A DNA stretch of 64,000 nt. Origin: Hyphomicrobium sp. (GTDB taxonomy: Bacteria; Pseudomonadota; Alphaproteobacteria; Rhizobiales; Hyphomicrobiaceae). The notes below the pieces were generated by a model. The model was given only the letters and a program-made list of their open reading frames with translations, was not told where the DNA came from and searched no databases. The translations under genes were made by a program, and so were the position numbers. Of this stretch, positions 55,910 to 63,957 are shown piece after piece. The stretch covers positions 124,001 to 188,000 of the forward strand of contig JALHOF010000005.1 of assembly GCA_022843145.1 (NCBI GenBank), given 5' to 3'. Position 1 is the first letter of the stretch. Each line of letters opens with the position of its first letter.

Positions 55910-56695
55910 ATGCTTCTCGTTCGCTCGCTCGTCTATGCGTTGGCGTTCTACGTCACGACGGCGCTGTTCCTGATCGTCGGTTCGCCGCTGCTGCTGGCGC
56001 CTCGCCGTTGGGCGATGCTGGGCCTCAAAGCGCACGCGATCACGTCTCAGTGGCTGCTGGAAGTGATCTGCGGCACGCGCATCGAAGTTCGTGGCCGTGA
56101 GAAATTGCCGCCCGGCGCATTGCTCGTGGTGGCCAAGCATCAGTCGGCGTGGGACACGTTCGCGCTGATCCCGCTGTTCCGCGACCCCGCAATCGTGCTC
56201 AAGGACGAACTCAAGTGGATTCCATTCTACGGCTGGTTCTGCGTGAAGTTCGCCCACATCCTCGTCCGCCGCGACAAGGCCGCCGCAGCCTTGAAGGCGA
56301 TGCTGCGTGATGCCGCCGACCGCGCCGGGCAGGGCCGGGAAATCCTGATCTTCCCCGAAGGCACGCGCCGCGCACCGGGCGCCGAGCCGGACTACAAGCC
56401 AGGCTACGTCGCGCTATACGACGGGCTCGGCATCCCGTGCGTGCCGCTTGCCCTGAACTCCGGCGTCTACTGGCCACGCCGCAGCTTGATCCGCCGCCCA
56501 GGCACCATCGTCGTCGAGTTCCTCGACCCGATCCCGCCCGGCCTGCCGCGCAAGGAATTCAGAGCCGTGATCGAAGCCCGGCTCGAAGCAGCGTCCGACC
56601 GGCTGCTGCGCGAAGCGTCGCGGCAGGTGCCAGAAGAAGCGCTTGGGCCGGAGGCGCGGACACGCCTCGCGGCGCTGAACGCAGAGAAAACATAA
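55910..56695 (+). CDS. plsC: 1-acyl-sn-glycerol-3-phosphate acyltransferase
   Basis: This 261-residue membrane-bound acyltransferase has an N-terminal helix, the catalytic HxxxxD motif in KHQSAWDTFAL, and the phosphate-binding FPEGTRRAPG about 70 residues later. VPLALNSGVYWPRR is a third family block. It makes phosphatidic acid from lysophosphatidate. It follows the YdcF-like gene by seven bases. A hydrophobic N-terminus (YALAFYVTTALFLIVGSPLL) anchors it. Confidence 0.92.
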   Translation: MLLVRSLVYALAFYVTTALFLIVGSPLLLAPRRWAMLGLKAHAITSQWLLEVICGTRIEVRGREKLPPGALLVVAKHQSAWDTFALIPLFRDPAIVLKDELKWIPFYGWFCVKFAHILVRRDKAAAALKAMLRDAADRAGQGREILIFPEGTRRAPGAEPDYKPGYVALYDGLGIPCVPLALNSGVYWPRRSLIRRPGTIVVEFLDPIPPGLPRKEFRAVIEARLEAASDRLLREASRQVPEEALGPEARTRLAALNAEKT

Positions 56696-56707
56696 CAGGA
56701 ACATTTG

Positions 56708-56735
56708 TTGACTCGACACTGCATTTTGATATCCT
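56708..56735 (+). promoter_or_regulatory. putative promoter of the class II ribonucleotide reductase
   Basis: TTGACT (56708-56713) and TATCCT (56730-56735) are separated by 16 bp and lie 33 bp before the start codon. No NrdR boxes or cobalamin riboswitch could be seen in the short gap. Confidence 0.45.
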
Positions 56736-56768
56736 TCTTGGGTGTCAGACTGAGCGTACGAGCAGCCA

Positions 56769-59417
56769 ATGTCCGAACCGTCCTCACCCGCGCCGATCTC
56801 GCCCGCGCCAATCTCGAACGAGATCTGGGAACAGAAATATCGGCTGAGAGATCCCGATGGCAGCCCGCGTGACCAGACGCTCGCCGATACGTTCGAGCGC
56901 GTCGCGCGCGCCGCGGCTTCGACCGAACGCGGCGGGCGCAAGGTGCGCGACGCATGGGCGGCGCGGTATGCCGATGCGATGGGCGCGTTGGAGTTCCTCC
57001 CGGCCGGGCGCATCCTGGCCGGCGCTGGCGCGGATCGGGCGACGACGCTTTTCAATTGCTTCGTGCTCGGCGCGATTCCCGACGACCTCGGCGGCATTTT
57101 CGATGCCGTGAAGGAAGCTGCCCTGACCATGCAGGCGGGTGGAGGCATCGGCCACGATTTTTCGACCTTGCGGCCCAGTGGCGCCCTCGTTCGCAGCATC
57201 GGCGCCGACGCGTCGGGCCCGGTGAGCTTCATGGACGTGTGGGACGCCATGTGCCGCACGATCATGTCGGCGGGCGCGCGGCGCGGCGCGATGATGGCGA
57301 CACTGCGTTGCGACCACCCCGACATCGACGCGTTCATCGCCGCGAAGTCCGATCCGGCACGATTGCGAAACTTCAACCTGTCCGTTCTGGTCACCGACGC
57401 ATTCATGCGCGCGGTTGCCGACGATGAACCGTGGGATCTGGTTTTCGACGGCAAGGTTGTTCGCACGGTCGAAGCGCGCGCATTGTGGGATCGGCTGATG
57501 CGCGCGACCTACGATTACGCCGAGCCGGGCGTCGTGTTCATCGATCGCATCAATGCGCGCAATAATCTCGCGTACTGCGAAACCATCCACGCCACCAATC
57601 CATGCGGCGAGCAACCCTTGCCGCCCTATGGCGCGTGCCTGCTCGGCTCGATCAACCTCGCCCGCTTGGTCAATTCCCCGTTCGAGACTTCGGCACGGCT
57701 CGACACGGCGCGGCTGGAAAGCCGCGTACGGCTCGCCGTCCGCTTTCTCGACGCGGTGATCGATGTGTCGAAATATCCACTGGCTGTGCAACGCAGCGAG
57801 GCGAAGTCGAAACGGCGCATCGGGCTTGGCGTGACCGGGCTCGCGGATGCACTGATTTATTGCGGTGTGCGCTATGGCAGCGCCGAAGCGGTCGCAATAG
57901 CCGGGGACTGGATGTGGCGGATCCAGAACGCGGCCTATGCGGCGAGCGCAGAACTGGCCGCGGAGAAGGGCGCGTTTCCGCTGTACGAGCGTGATGCAAT
58001 CCTGGCGAGCCCCAACGTCGCCGCGCTGGACGAGTCTGTGCGTGCGTTGATCAGACGGCATGGCCTGCGCAACGGCTGCCTGACGTCGATCGCACCGACC
58101 GGTACCATTTCGCTGCTCGCCGGAAATGTGTCGAGCGGCATCGAGCCGGTGTTCGATCTCGTCTACCGCAGGCGCGTGCTGAATCCCGACGGCAGCACGC
58201 GCGAGGAGCAGGTCGAGGACGAGGCCTATCGCACGTTCCGCGCGTTGCGTGGAGCGGACGCTTCCCTGCCGCCTGCCTTCGTCACCGCCGCGGCGTTGTC
58301 GCCGAGCGAACACATCGAAATGCAAGCCGCATTGCAGCGGCACGTCGACAGCGCCATTTCGAAGACCGTGAATTGTCCGCCTGATATCAGTTTCGACGCG
58401 TTCAAGGAGGTGTACCGCGATGCCTATGCGCTTGGTCTCAAGGGGTGCACGACGTTCCGCCCCAACCCGGTGACAGGTTCGGTGCTGTCGGCCATCGATG
58501 TGGCCGCTGCGTCCGCAGGGAAGTCGCCTGCACCGGCAACCGCTCCGGAAGGTCCGGTATCGGCCGCCCCTGCCCGCGGCGGTGATGTGGTCTACATGTC
58601 ACCGCCTCTCGCGCGCGATGCGGTGTTGCCTGGCTTCACCTACAAGCTCAAATGGCCAGCGAGCGATCACGCGATCTACGTCACGATCAATGACATCGAG
58701 TGGTCACCGGCTGGCGGCACCGCGGCGATGGCTGGCGCGGCCGGAGCGGCGGGCGCCACGCAGGGGCGGGGGCTCGGGCTAGGACTGCGCCGCCGCCCGT
58801 TCGAGATCTTCATCAATACGAGAAACCTCGAGCACTACGCCTGGACGGTGGCGCTGACGCGGATGATCAGCGCCGTGTTCCGGCGCGGCGGCGACGTCAC
58901 GTTCGTCGCCGAGGAGTTGAAGGCCGTTTTCGATCCGCAAGGCGGCCAGTGGATGGGAGGCCGTTACGTGCCAAGTCTGTTGGCCGCCATCGGTGAGGTG
59001 ATCGAGATGCACATGACACGGATCGGTTTCCTGTCACACGGGACACATGCCGGCGGCGCGCTCGATTTCGACACCCGGCGCGATGGTGCCGCCCCGGACG
59101 AACAGGGCCGCATCGAGGTATCGACTGTGCGGTCCGGTGAGGTACGCGGTCGCGAATTCGATGTCGCGGAGCCAGGCGCGTTCGCGCCTCCCGGACGAAC
59201 CATTTCCGACGCCCCAGGCCGGCCGACAACGGGAGAGAGGCATCCAAACAGCGTGAACACGACCAGCACTTCTGATGCGATGCGGTCCCGTGACGTGGCG
59301 CCGGAGCCGCCGCGCCGGCCAGCCGGGCGTCTCTGCCCGCGCTGCTCGTCGGCTGATTTTTCAATGCGCGAAGGCTGTTGGACTTGTCGCGCGTGCGGAT
59401 TTTCGCGCTGCGGGTAG
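56769..59417 (+). CDS. nrdJ: adenosylcobalamin-dependent ribonucleotide reductase (class II)
   Basis: This 882-residue protein is a B12-dependent class II reductase for making deoxyribonucleotides. The redox Cys is C97 in FNCFVLG, and the active-site loop is N277-P-C279-G-E281 in NPCGEQPLPPYGACLLGSINL-type context, with C279 the thiyl radical and N/E catalytic. SIAPTGTISLLAGNVSSGIEP binds phosphate. The C-terminus has two CxxC pairs (CPRCSSADF, CWTCRACGF) forming a zinc-ribbon-like domain. Its length is that of the NrdJ group rather than the longer Rhizobium type. Being oxygen-independent and B12-dependent, it complements the B12-dependent Ecm in the same window. Confidence 0.93.
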   Translation: MSEPSSPAPISPAPISNEIWEQKYRLRDPDGSPRDQTLADTFERVARAAASTERGGRKVRDAWAARYADAMGALEFLPAGRILAGAGADRATTLFNCFVLGAIPDDLGGIFDAVKEAALTMQAGGGIGHDFSTLRPSGALVRSIGADASGPVSFMDVWDAMCRTIMSAGARRGAMMATLRCDHPDIDAFIAAKSDPARLRNFNLSVLVTDAFMRAVADDEPWDLVFDGKVVRTVEARALWDRLMRATYDYAEPGVVFIDRINARNNLAYCETIHATNPCGEQPLPPYGACLLGSINLARLVNSPFETSARLDTARLESRVRLAVRFLDAVIDVSKYPLAVQRSEAKSKRRIGLGVTGLADALIYCGVRYGSAEAVAIAGDWMWRIQNAAYAASAELAAEKGAFPLYERDAILASPNVAALDESVRALIRRHGLRNGCLTSIAPTGTISLLAGNVSSGIEPVFDLVYRRRVLNPDGSTREEQVEDEAYRTFRALRGADASLPPAFVTAAALSPSEHIEMQAALQRHVDSAISKTVNCPPDISFDAFKEVYRDAYALGLKGCTTFRPNPVTGSVLSAIDVAAASAGKSPAPATAPEGPVSAAPARGGDVVYMSPPLARDAVLPGFTYKLKWPASDHAIYVTINDIEWSPAGGTAAMAGAAGAAGATQGRGLGLGLRRRPFEIFINTRNLEHYAWTVALTRMISAVFRRGGDVTFVAEELKAVFDPQGGQWMGGRYVPSLLAAIGEVIEMHMTRIGFLSHGTHAGGALDFDTRRDGAAPDEQGRIEVSTVRSGEVRGREFDVAEPGAFAPPGRTISDAPGRPTTGERHPNSVNTTSTSDAMRSRDVAPEPPRRPAGRLCPRCSSADFSMREGCWTCRACGFSRCG

Positions 59418-59455
59418 GACGCAAAAGATTCTTTGGGACTTTTCGATTGCACATT

Positions 59456-59482
59456 TTGACGCAGGGCAGGTTGTCATATAGA
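59456..59482 (+). promoter_or_regulatory. possible promoter after nrdJ
   Basis: TTGACG (59456-59461) and TATAGA (59477-59482) are 15 bp apart, in an AT-richer gap between nrdJ and the 145-residue gene. The spacing is shorter than ideal. It could drive the downstream gene, leaving a leader of about 170 bases. Confidence 0.35.
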
Positions 59483-59661
59483 TTGGTGGCGTTTGAAAGG
59501 TTTTGTTCACCGTGCTGTCGCAAGACAGTGAGTAGGCCATATTTCGGCTCGGAAATTCGGACATTCTTGTCAGGTGCCGACGCAAAGTAGGCCACGGGCT
59601 CGATCGGACTCGTTTGCGTAACTGAGGCCCCGTATGGGCCGCATCAAGGTGTAGTGGCGTT

Positions 59662-60099
59662 ATGGGTGCGCGCATCATTCAACTCGCAGAAGTCCGAGCC
59701 CGTCGGCTCGATCCTGCGCAAGACGTCCGCAGCACAAAGGCCGAAGCGCGGCTCATCGAGCGATTCCACTTCTGGAGCGGTGCGTCCGCGAAGCGCTACG
59801 TCCACACCGTCTACAGCCTTCTCGAGTGCCCAGAAATCTCCAGCGGGACGTTCGTGCTCGTGCGCCGCGATGAGCAGGGCCGCCGCGAGGCGCTCACCAT
59901 CGGCCGGCTCTCGCATGCCACGGCGTCGCTCAACCTCGCGGAAATCCGCCAGCGCGGCGCAATGCTCGGCGCCAACGAAGTGCATATTCACCTACTCGCC
60001 GCGACGGACCACGACATGAAACTCGTGGAGTTCGATTTGCGTACCGGGCAACTTGCTCAGGCCGAAGGCGCAATCGGGACATCGACCACGCGCCATTGA
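59662..60099 (+). CDS. conserved soluble protein of unknown function
   Basis: This 145-residue protein has no signal or membrane segment. The central part, ERFHFWSGASAKRYVHTVYSL, followed by LVRRDEQGRREALTIGRLSH and LGANEVHIHLLA, looks like a small mixed alpha/beta fold. I recall similar sequences in Bradyrhizobium-like genomes, annotated hypothetical. Spacing on both sides exceeds 200 bp, so it is probably a single-gene transcript. No function can be given. Confidence 0.68.
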   Translation: MGARIIQLAEVRARRLDPAQDVRSTKAEARLIERFHFWSGASAKRYVHTVYSLLECPEISSGTFVLVRRDEQGRREALTIGRLSHATASLNLAEIRQRGAMLGANEVHIHLLAATDHDMKLVEFDLRTGQLAQAEGAIGTSTTRH

Positions 60100-60552
60100 G
60101 CGGCTGGGTCACGCTTCGCAACTCTGCTGATGATCACAAACTGATTCTCATCGCGGTCACGCTGACCCGCGATTTGTCGCGCGTGGTCGCGCATGAGTGA
60201 TGATGCGTGATGCGAGCGCGACATTTCGCTCAACATTCCGATGTCGGACGAGCGGCATGAGTTCAGATCCGCACTTAAGCGGTTCGTTTCAAATAAGACC
60301 CTGAATTCGGGCACTTGCGGCTTATCGCATCGCGCAGAAAACATGCGCGCGAACCGCGCGTAAAAGACAGGTGAATTCCGCGACAAAAATTTTTTGCCCC
60401 CTACCCCAAATATCTCTTGCGTGGGGGGGGGTATAGCCTCATATACGCCGTCTCCGTTCGTCCACCTGCCCTTAAGGTCAAGGACACAATCCCCACACCC
60501 CCAAGGTAAGGAGCGGACGGGTTAAATCTGTCTGCTGGTTGGGGAGGGTCAT
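60100..60552 (+). promoter_or_regulatory. speD upstream region with a likely structured leader
   Basis: This 453-bp gap contains no gene. Near 60386-60396 there is a run AAAAATTTTTT. A run of nine G starts at 60423, and GTGGGG there can pair with CCCCAC at 60491-60496. GTATA (60431-60435) can pair with TATAC (60442-60446). A third stem, GCGGAC (60513-60518) with GTCTGC (60530-60535), lies next to the ribosome site GGGGAGGG. This is compatible with a structured 5' leader; no known riboswitch class was recognised, including SAM-II. Confidence 0.4.
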
Positions 60553-61119
60553 ATGGCCTATAATGACACCCTCTTCCAATTGGGGATGGACTTGACTCGT
60601 TCAAGCCCTGCCCAAACGGAAGATCATGGTGATGTCTCGCGCGTCTCGCACGAGGACAGGAAGGACTTCTTTATCGAGCGTGATGGCGTTCGGTACGCTG
60701 GGAACCATCTACTCATAGATGTGTTTGGTGCCCGGCGGCTTGATGACCTCAAGCACATCGAACGGACGCTGAAGCGCTGCGTGGAAGTCGCCGGTGCGAC
60801 GCTCCTGCACATCCACTTGCATCACTTCACGCCCAATGGTGGCGTGTCGGGTGTGGCGGTGTTGTCGGAGAGCCATATCTCGATCCACAGCTGGCCCGAG
60901 GCAAACTACGCGGCACTCGACGTCTTCATGTGCGGGGAATCCCGTCCGGAACTTTGCGTGGAAATCCTGCGTGAAGAGTTCGGCGCCCGCGACGTCGTGG
61001 TGAAGCCTTTCAAGCGCGGCGAAGAACTCGACAAGCTCGAGTGGAGTGCTGCGTCTTCGAAGAAGGCACCCGTACGTTTGAAGGCCGTGAAGCCGCCCAA
61101 GAAGGCAAACGCCGCCTGA
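60553..61119 (+). CDS. speD: S-adenosylmethionine decarboxylase proenzyme
   Basis: This 188-residue pyruvoyl enzyme decarboxylates S-adenosylmethionine to provide the aminopropyl donor for spermidine. Self-cleavage falls between E106 and S107 in VLSESHISIHSWPEANYA, with Ser107 becoming the pyruvoyl group and His/Cys catalytic residues nearby (LDVFMCGES). The length and the core FGARRLDDLKHIE match the prokaryotic class 1b (SpeH) type. The first 40 residues and the basic Lys-rich C-terminal tail (KAVKPPKKANAA) are extra. It precedes speE by 237 bp. Confidence 0.93.
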   Translation: MAYNDTLFQLGMDLTRSSPAQTEDHGDVSRVSHEDRKDFFIERDGVRYAGNHLLIDVFGARRLDDLKHIERTLKRCVEVAGATLLHIHLHHFTPNGGVSGVAVLSESHISIHSWPEANYAALDVFMCGESRPELCVEILREEFGARDVVVKPFKRGEELDKLEWSAASSKKAPVRLKAVKPPKKANAA

Positions 61120-61235
61120 TCGTCAGGCGCTGCCGATCTTGGACGCTTCAACGCCCTCCCGGCTGAGGAGAGGGCGGGCACACGCAAGGCGGAGCTGGTC
61201 AACCCAGCTCCGGCTCCATAACCGGACAGACGGCA

Positions 61236-61269
61236 GTCGCGTGCCTGGACCCAAATCCAGGCACGCGAC
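61236..61269. repeat. 14-bp perfect hairpin between speD and speE
   Basis: GTCGCGTGCCTGGA (61236-61249) is the exact complement of 61256-61269 around a six-base loop CCCAAA. No T-run follows, so it is not a normal terminator. It may be a dispersed palindromic element or a processing/stability structure in the speD-speE message. Confidence 0.7.
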
Positions 61270-61356
61270 CCGCATTGTCGTGCCGGTACTTCATCCCAAA
61301 TCATCGTCCTGTTACAAAGCCCGCGTCTGTTGGCGCGGGTTCGAAGGAGATTTGCC

Positions 61357-62340
61357 ATGGTTCGCTGGGTCGAAGAGACGTTTCATCCGCACTGGAAGGT
61401 CGGGCTCAAGGCGGACAAGATCCTCCACGAGGTCAAGACCGAGCACCAGCACCTGGTGATCTTCACCAACGAGACCTGGGGCACCGTGCTGATGCTCGAT
61501 GGCGTCTGCCAGCTCACGACCTCGGACGAATTCGTCTATCACGAGATGATGGCGCACGTGCCGCTGTTCCAGCTCGAAAAGCCGAAGCGCGTGCTGGTTG
61601 TCGGCGGCGGCGACGGTGGCGTGCTGCGCGAGGTCCTCAAGCATCCGTCGGTCGAAAAGGCCACGCTGTGCGAGATCGACCGCACCGTGGTCGACACGGC
61701 GCTCGAGCACTACCCGTCGATCCCCGGCAATGCATTCGAGGACAAGCGCGCCGACGTGGTGATCGCGGACGGCTTGAAGTACGTTGCCGACACCAATGAG
61801 AAATTCGACTGCATCATCGTCGACAGCTCCGAGCCGATCGGCCCGTCGGCGGTCCTGCACACGCGCGAGTTCTTCACCGACTGCAAACGCGCGCTCTCGG
61901 ACGACGGCATCCTGGTCACCCAAAATGGCCTGCCGTTCCTGTTCCCCGACCACCTCGCCGGGACAACGCGCGTGTTCGCATCCCTGTTCAAGCGGGTCGC
62001 GCCCTATATGTGCACGCAGCCCTGCTACTTCGGCGGTCCGTTCGCGCTCAACTGGGCGTCCGACGACAAGAGCCATCTGAAGCTCGACACGAAAGAACTC
62101 GCGAAGCGCCAGAAGAAGCGCGAGATCGATGGGCTCAAGTATTGGACGCCGGCCGTTCACGGTGCGGCATTCGCGCTTCCGGCTTACGCACAGAACGTCG
62201 TCGAGGCGGCCATCGATGCAGCCGCGAAAGGCGACGACAGCGCTTATGCGGAGATCCCCGCGCAGCTCAAGAAGGCTTCGGCGAAGCCGAAGGCGGCATC
62301 CAATTCAAAGCCGGCATCGAAGAAGAACGCGAAGGCTTGA
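61357..62340 (+). CDS. speE: spermidine synthase
   Basis: This 327-residue aminopropyltransferase transfers the aminopropyl group of decarboxylated AdoMet to putrescine. It shows the AdoMet/dcSAM-binding VVGGGDGGVLREVLKH, the gate-keeping DSSEPIGPSAVL, and YHEMMAHVPLF. The start at 61357 follows a strong GAAGGAG. The C-terminal 40 residues are Lys/Ala-rich and outside the family core. It works with the speD product immediately upstream. A terminator follows. Confidence 0.94.
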   Translation: MVRWVEETFHPHWKVGLKADKILHEVKTEHQHLVIFTNETWGTVLMLDGVCQLTTSDEFVYHEMMAHVPLFQLEKPKRVLVVGGGDGGVLREVLKHPSVEKATLCEIDRTVVDTALEHYPSIPGNAFEDKRADVVIADGLKYVADTNEKFDCIIVDSSEPIGPSAVLHTREFFTDCKRALSDDGILVTQNGLPFLFPDHLAGTTRVFASLFKRVAPYMCTQPCYFGGPFALNWASDDKSHLKLDTKELAKRQKKREIDGLKYWTPAVHGAAFALPAYAQNVVEAAIDAAAKGDDSAYAEIPAQLKKASAKPKAASNSKPASKKNAKA

Positions 62341-62377
62341 ACGCGCGCGGGCGACAGGGGATCGCAGAATAGCTTCG

Positions 62378-62411
62378 AGGCGGAGGGAGAAACCTCTCCG
62401 CCTATTGTTTT
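62378..62411 (+). terminator. rho-independent terminator after speE
   Basis: Stem AGGCGGAG (62378-62385) with CTCCGCCT (62396-62403), followed by ATTGTTTTG. It lies 37 bp past the speE stop and is shared spatially with the convergent end of mbfA. Confidence 0.75.
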
Positions 62412-62414
62412 GCA

Positions 62415-63377
62415 CTACGCGCTGCCGATGAGGATACCGACGGCGAAGACGATGAGACCGCCGATGACGACCTCGACCGAAGCGCGCCAAAATGGCGTGT
62501 CCATGTACTTGGCGCGGATCCAGGCGATCAGCCACAGTTCGATGGCGACGACGATCGCGGCGACGCCAGTCGCCGTCCAGAAATCGGTGATGAGATACGG
62601 CAGGGTGTGACCCAATCCGCCGAGCGTCGTCATCAGACCGGTGATCGCGCCGCGCATCCACGGGTGTCCGCGTCCGGAAATCATGCCGTCGTCGGACATC
62701 GCTTCCGCGATACCCATGGAGATACCGGCGCCGATCGATGCCGCCATACCGACAAGGAAAGTCTGCCACGTATTATGCGTCGCAAAGGCGGCGGCGAAGA
62801 TCGGCGCGAGCGTCGAGATCGACCCGTCGATGAGCCCGGTCAACCCAGGCTGGACGTACTGCAGGACGAAGGCCCGCTGCGCCGTCATCTGTTCGGCGGC
62901 CTTGGCATCGCCTGTCAAATGCGTGTCTTCGAGATTTTGAGCGAGATCGACGTGCTCGGCCTCGGCGGCGGCAAGATCGCCCAGCAGTTTACGGATCGAG
63001 GCATCCGTCGTGCGCTCGAGCGCCTTCAGATAGAATTGCCGCGTTTCCTGCTCAATCGCTTCGGCCTGCGCCCGCACCTTGTCGAGGCCGAGCGGCTGCA
63101 CCATCCAGATCGGCTCGTGCTTGAGAAAACCTTTGACGTCTTGGCGACGGATCAGCGGGATGTGCTCGCCGAACTTCTGCCGGTAGAGATCGATCAGCCA
63201 GCGGCGATGCTCGTTCTCCTCTTCGGCCATCTCGGTGAAAACCTTGGCCGAGGCCGGGTATTCGGTGACAAGACCGTGCGCATACTCGGCGTAGATGCGG
63301 CCGTGCTCTTCCTCGAGCCCGATCGCGAGCGCCAGAATCTCGTTTTCCGTGAGGTCAGTGAACCTGCGCACGCGCAT
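62415..63377 (-). CDS. mbfA: membrane-bound ferritin / iron exporter MbfA
   Basis: This 320-residue protein fuses an N-terminal ferritin/rubrerythrin-like di-iron domain with a C-terminal VIT1/CCC1-like membrane domain. Iron ligands fit E/ExxH patterns: EEEHGRIYAEYA, EMAEEENEHRRW, EQETRQFYLKAL and AAAEAEHVDLAQ. The membrane part has GLTGLIDGSISTLAPIFAAA and GIAEAMSDDG. In Bradyrhizobium and Agrobacterium MbfA exports iron and protects against iron and peroxide stress, under Irr control. The start at 63377 fits the family N-terminus (MRVRRFTDLTENE). Confidence 0.92.
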   Translation of the reverse strand: MRVRRFTDLTENEILALAIGLEEEHGRIYAEYAHGLVTEYPASAKVFTEMAEEENEHRRWLIDLYRQKFGEHIPLIRRQDVKGFLKHEPIWMVQPLGLDKVRAQAEAIEQETRQFYLKALERTTDASIRKLLGDLAAAEAEHVDLAQNLEDTHLTGDAKAAEQMTAQRAFVLQYVQPGLTGLIDGSISTLAPIFAAAFATHNTWQTFLVGMAASIGAGISMGIAEAMSDDGMISGRGHPWMRGAITGLMTTLGGLGHTLPYLITDFWTATGVAAIVVAIELWLIAWIRAKYMDTPFWRASVEVVIGGLIVFAVGILIGSA

Positions 63378-63401
63378 CTCCGATGTGGCTGATGCGCTCA
63401 A

Positions 63402-63418
63402 TTTAGAAGCATTCCAAT
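63402..63418 (-). promoter_or_regulatory. Irr/ICE-like box upstream of mbfA
   Basis: TTTAGAA-GCA-TTCCAAT at 63402-63418 matches the inverted-repeat form TTTAGAA-n3-TTCTAAA at 12 of 14 arm positions. It lies 25 bp before the mbfA start. Irr binds this iron control element in rhizobia when iron is low, repressing iron-export and storage genes. Confidence 0.65.
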
Positions 63419-63460
63419 CTAAGGCAACCACCCTGCGGCGCTCGGTCGCCAAATAATAAA

Positions 63461-63490
63461 AAGGCCTTGGACCGCGCGGTCCAAGGCCTT
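63461..63490 (-). terminator. rho-independent terminator of the M15-like peptidase gene
   Basis: A perfect 13-bp stem AAGGCCTTGGACC (63461-63473) with 63478-63490 and loop GCGC is followed on the minus strand by TTTTATTATTT. It insulates the mbfA promoter from the upstream gene. Confidence 0.9.
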
Positions 63491-63525
63491 GTTCGATCAC
63501 GTATATACCGCGAAAGCGACGGATC

Positions 63526-63957
63526 TCAGCGGCTTGCGAGAGATACGAAATGGTGCCCGATATCGACGTGGATGTGGTTCATGCCAGCGTACGTCATGGT
63601 GCCACCCGAGCGATGGTTCGATGCCAGCCAGCGGATGATTTCGCCCTTCTTGCCACGCGGCGCATTGAAGTCGATGGCATTGCCGGACGCATGACGAGAC
63701 GGACGGCCGGAGCCTGCGATGCGCGCACCGGGACGACAGGTCGAGATGATTTGAACGCCACCGAACTTCGACTCGATGCGGCCGAGGAGCGCGCGCGCAC
63801 TCGACGTCAGACACGAGCGCGACGTGCCGCTGGAGCTGCTCGAAGTCATGGAACGGTTTGAAAGATCACCCTTGTAGCGCTTGGCCTCGGCGGCCGGCGC
63901 TTGGGCGACGACTGCGGCGAGTGCGCAGGCAACAGCGGAAACATGCCACTTGGACAT
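63526..63957 (-). CDS. M15-type (YcbK-like) peptidase, exported
   Basis: This 143-residue protein has a signal peptide (VACALAAVVAQAPAAEA). The mature part has a compact peptidase M15/DUF882-like core: GVQIISTCRPGARI, SRHASGNAIDF with the His and Asp zinc ligands, and NHIHVDIG with the last His. It would cut D-Ala-containing peptidoglycan peptides. The start at 63957 follows CAGGAG. A strong terminator lies just downstream. Confidence 0.85.
   Translation of the reverse strand: MSKWHVSAVACALAAVVAQAPAAEAKRYKGDLSNRSMTSSSSSGTSRSCLTSSARALLGRIESKFGGVQIISTCRPGARIAGSGRPSRHASGNAIDFNAPRGKKGEIIRWLASNHRSGGTMTYAGMNHIHVDIGHHFVSLASR

Noticed and set aside
56696-56768. Cobalamin riboswitch upstream of the class II ribonucleotide reductase
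   Set aside because: The gap is only 73 bp and contains no B12-box-like sequence.
60100-60552. SAM-II riboswitch upstream of speD
   Set aside because: The characteristic short core with its H-type pseudoknot segments was not found; only generic stem potential is visible.
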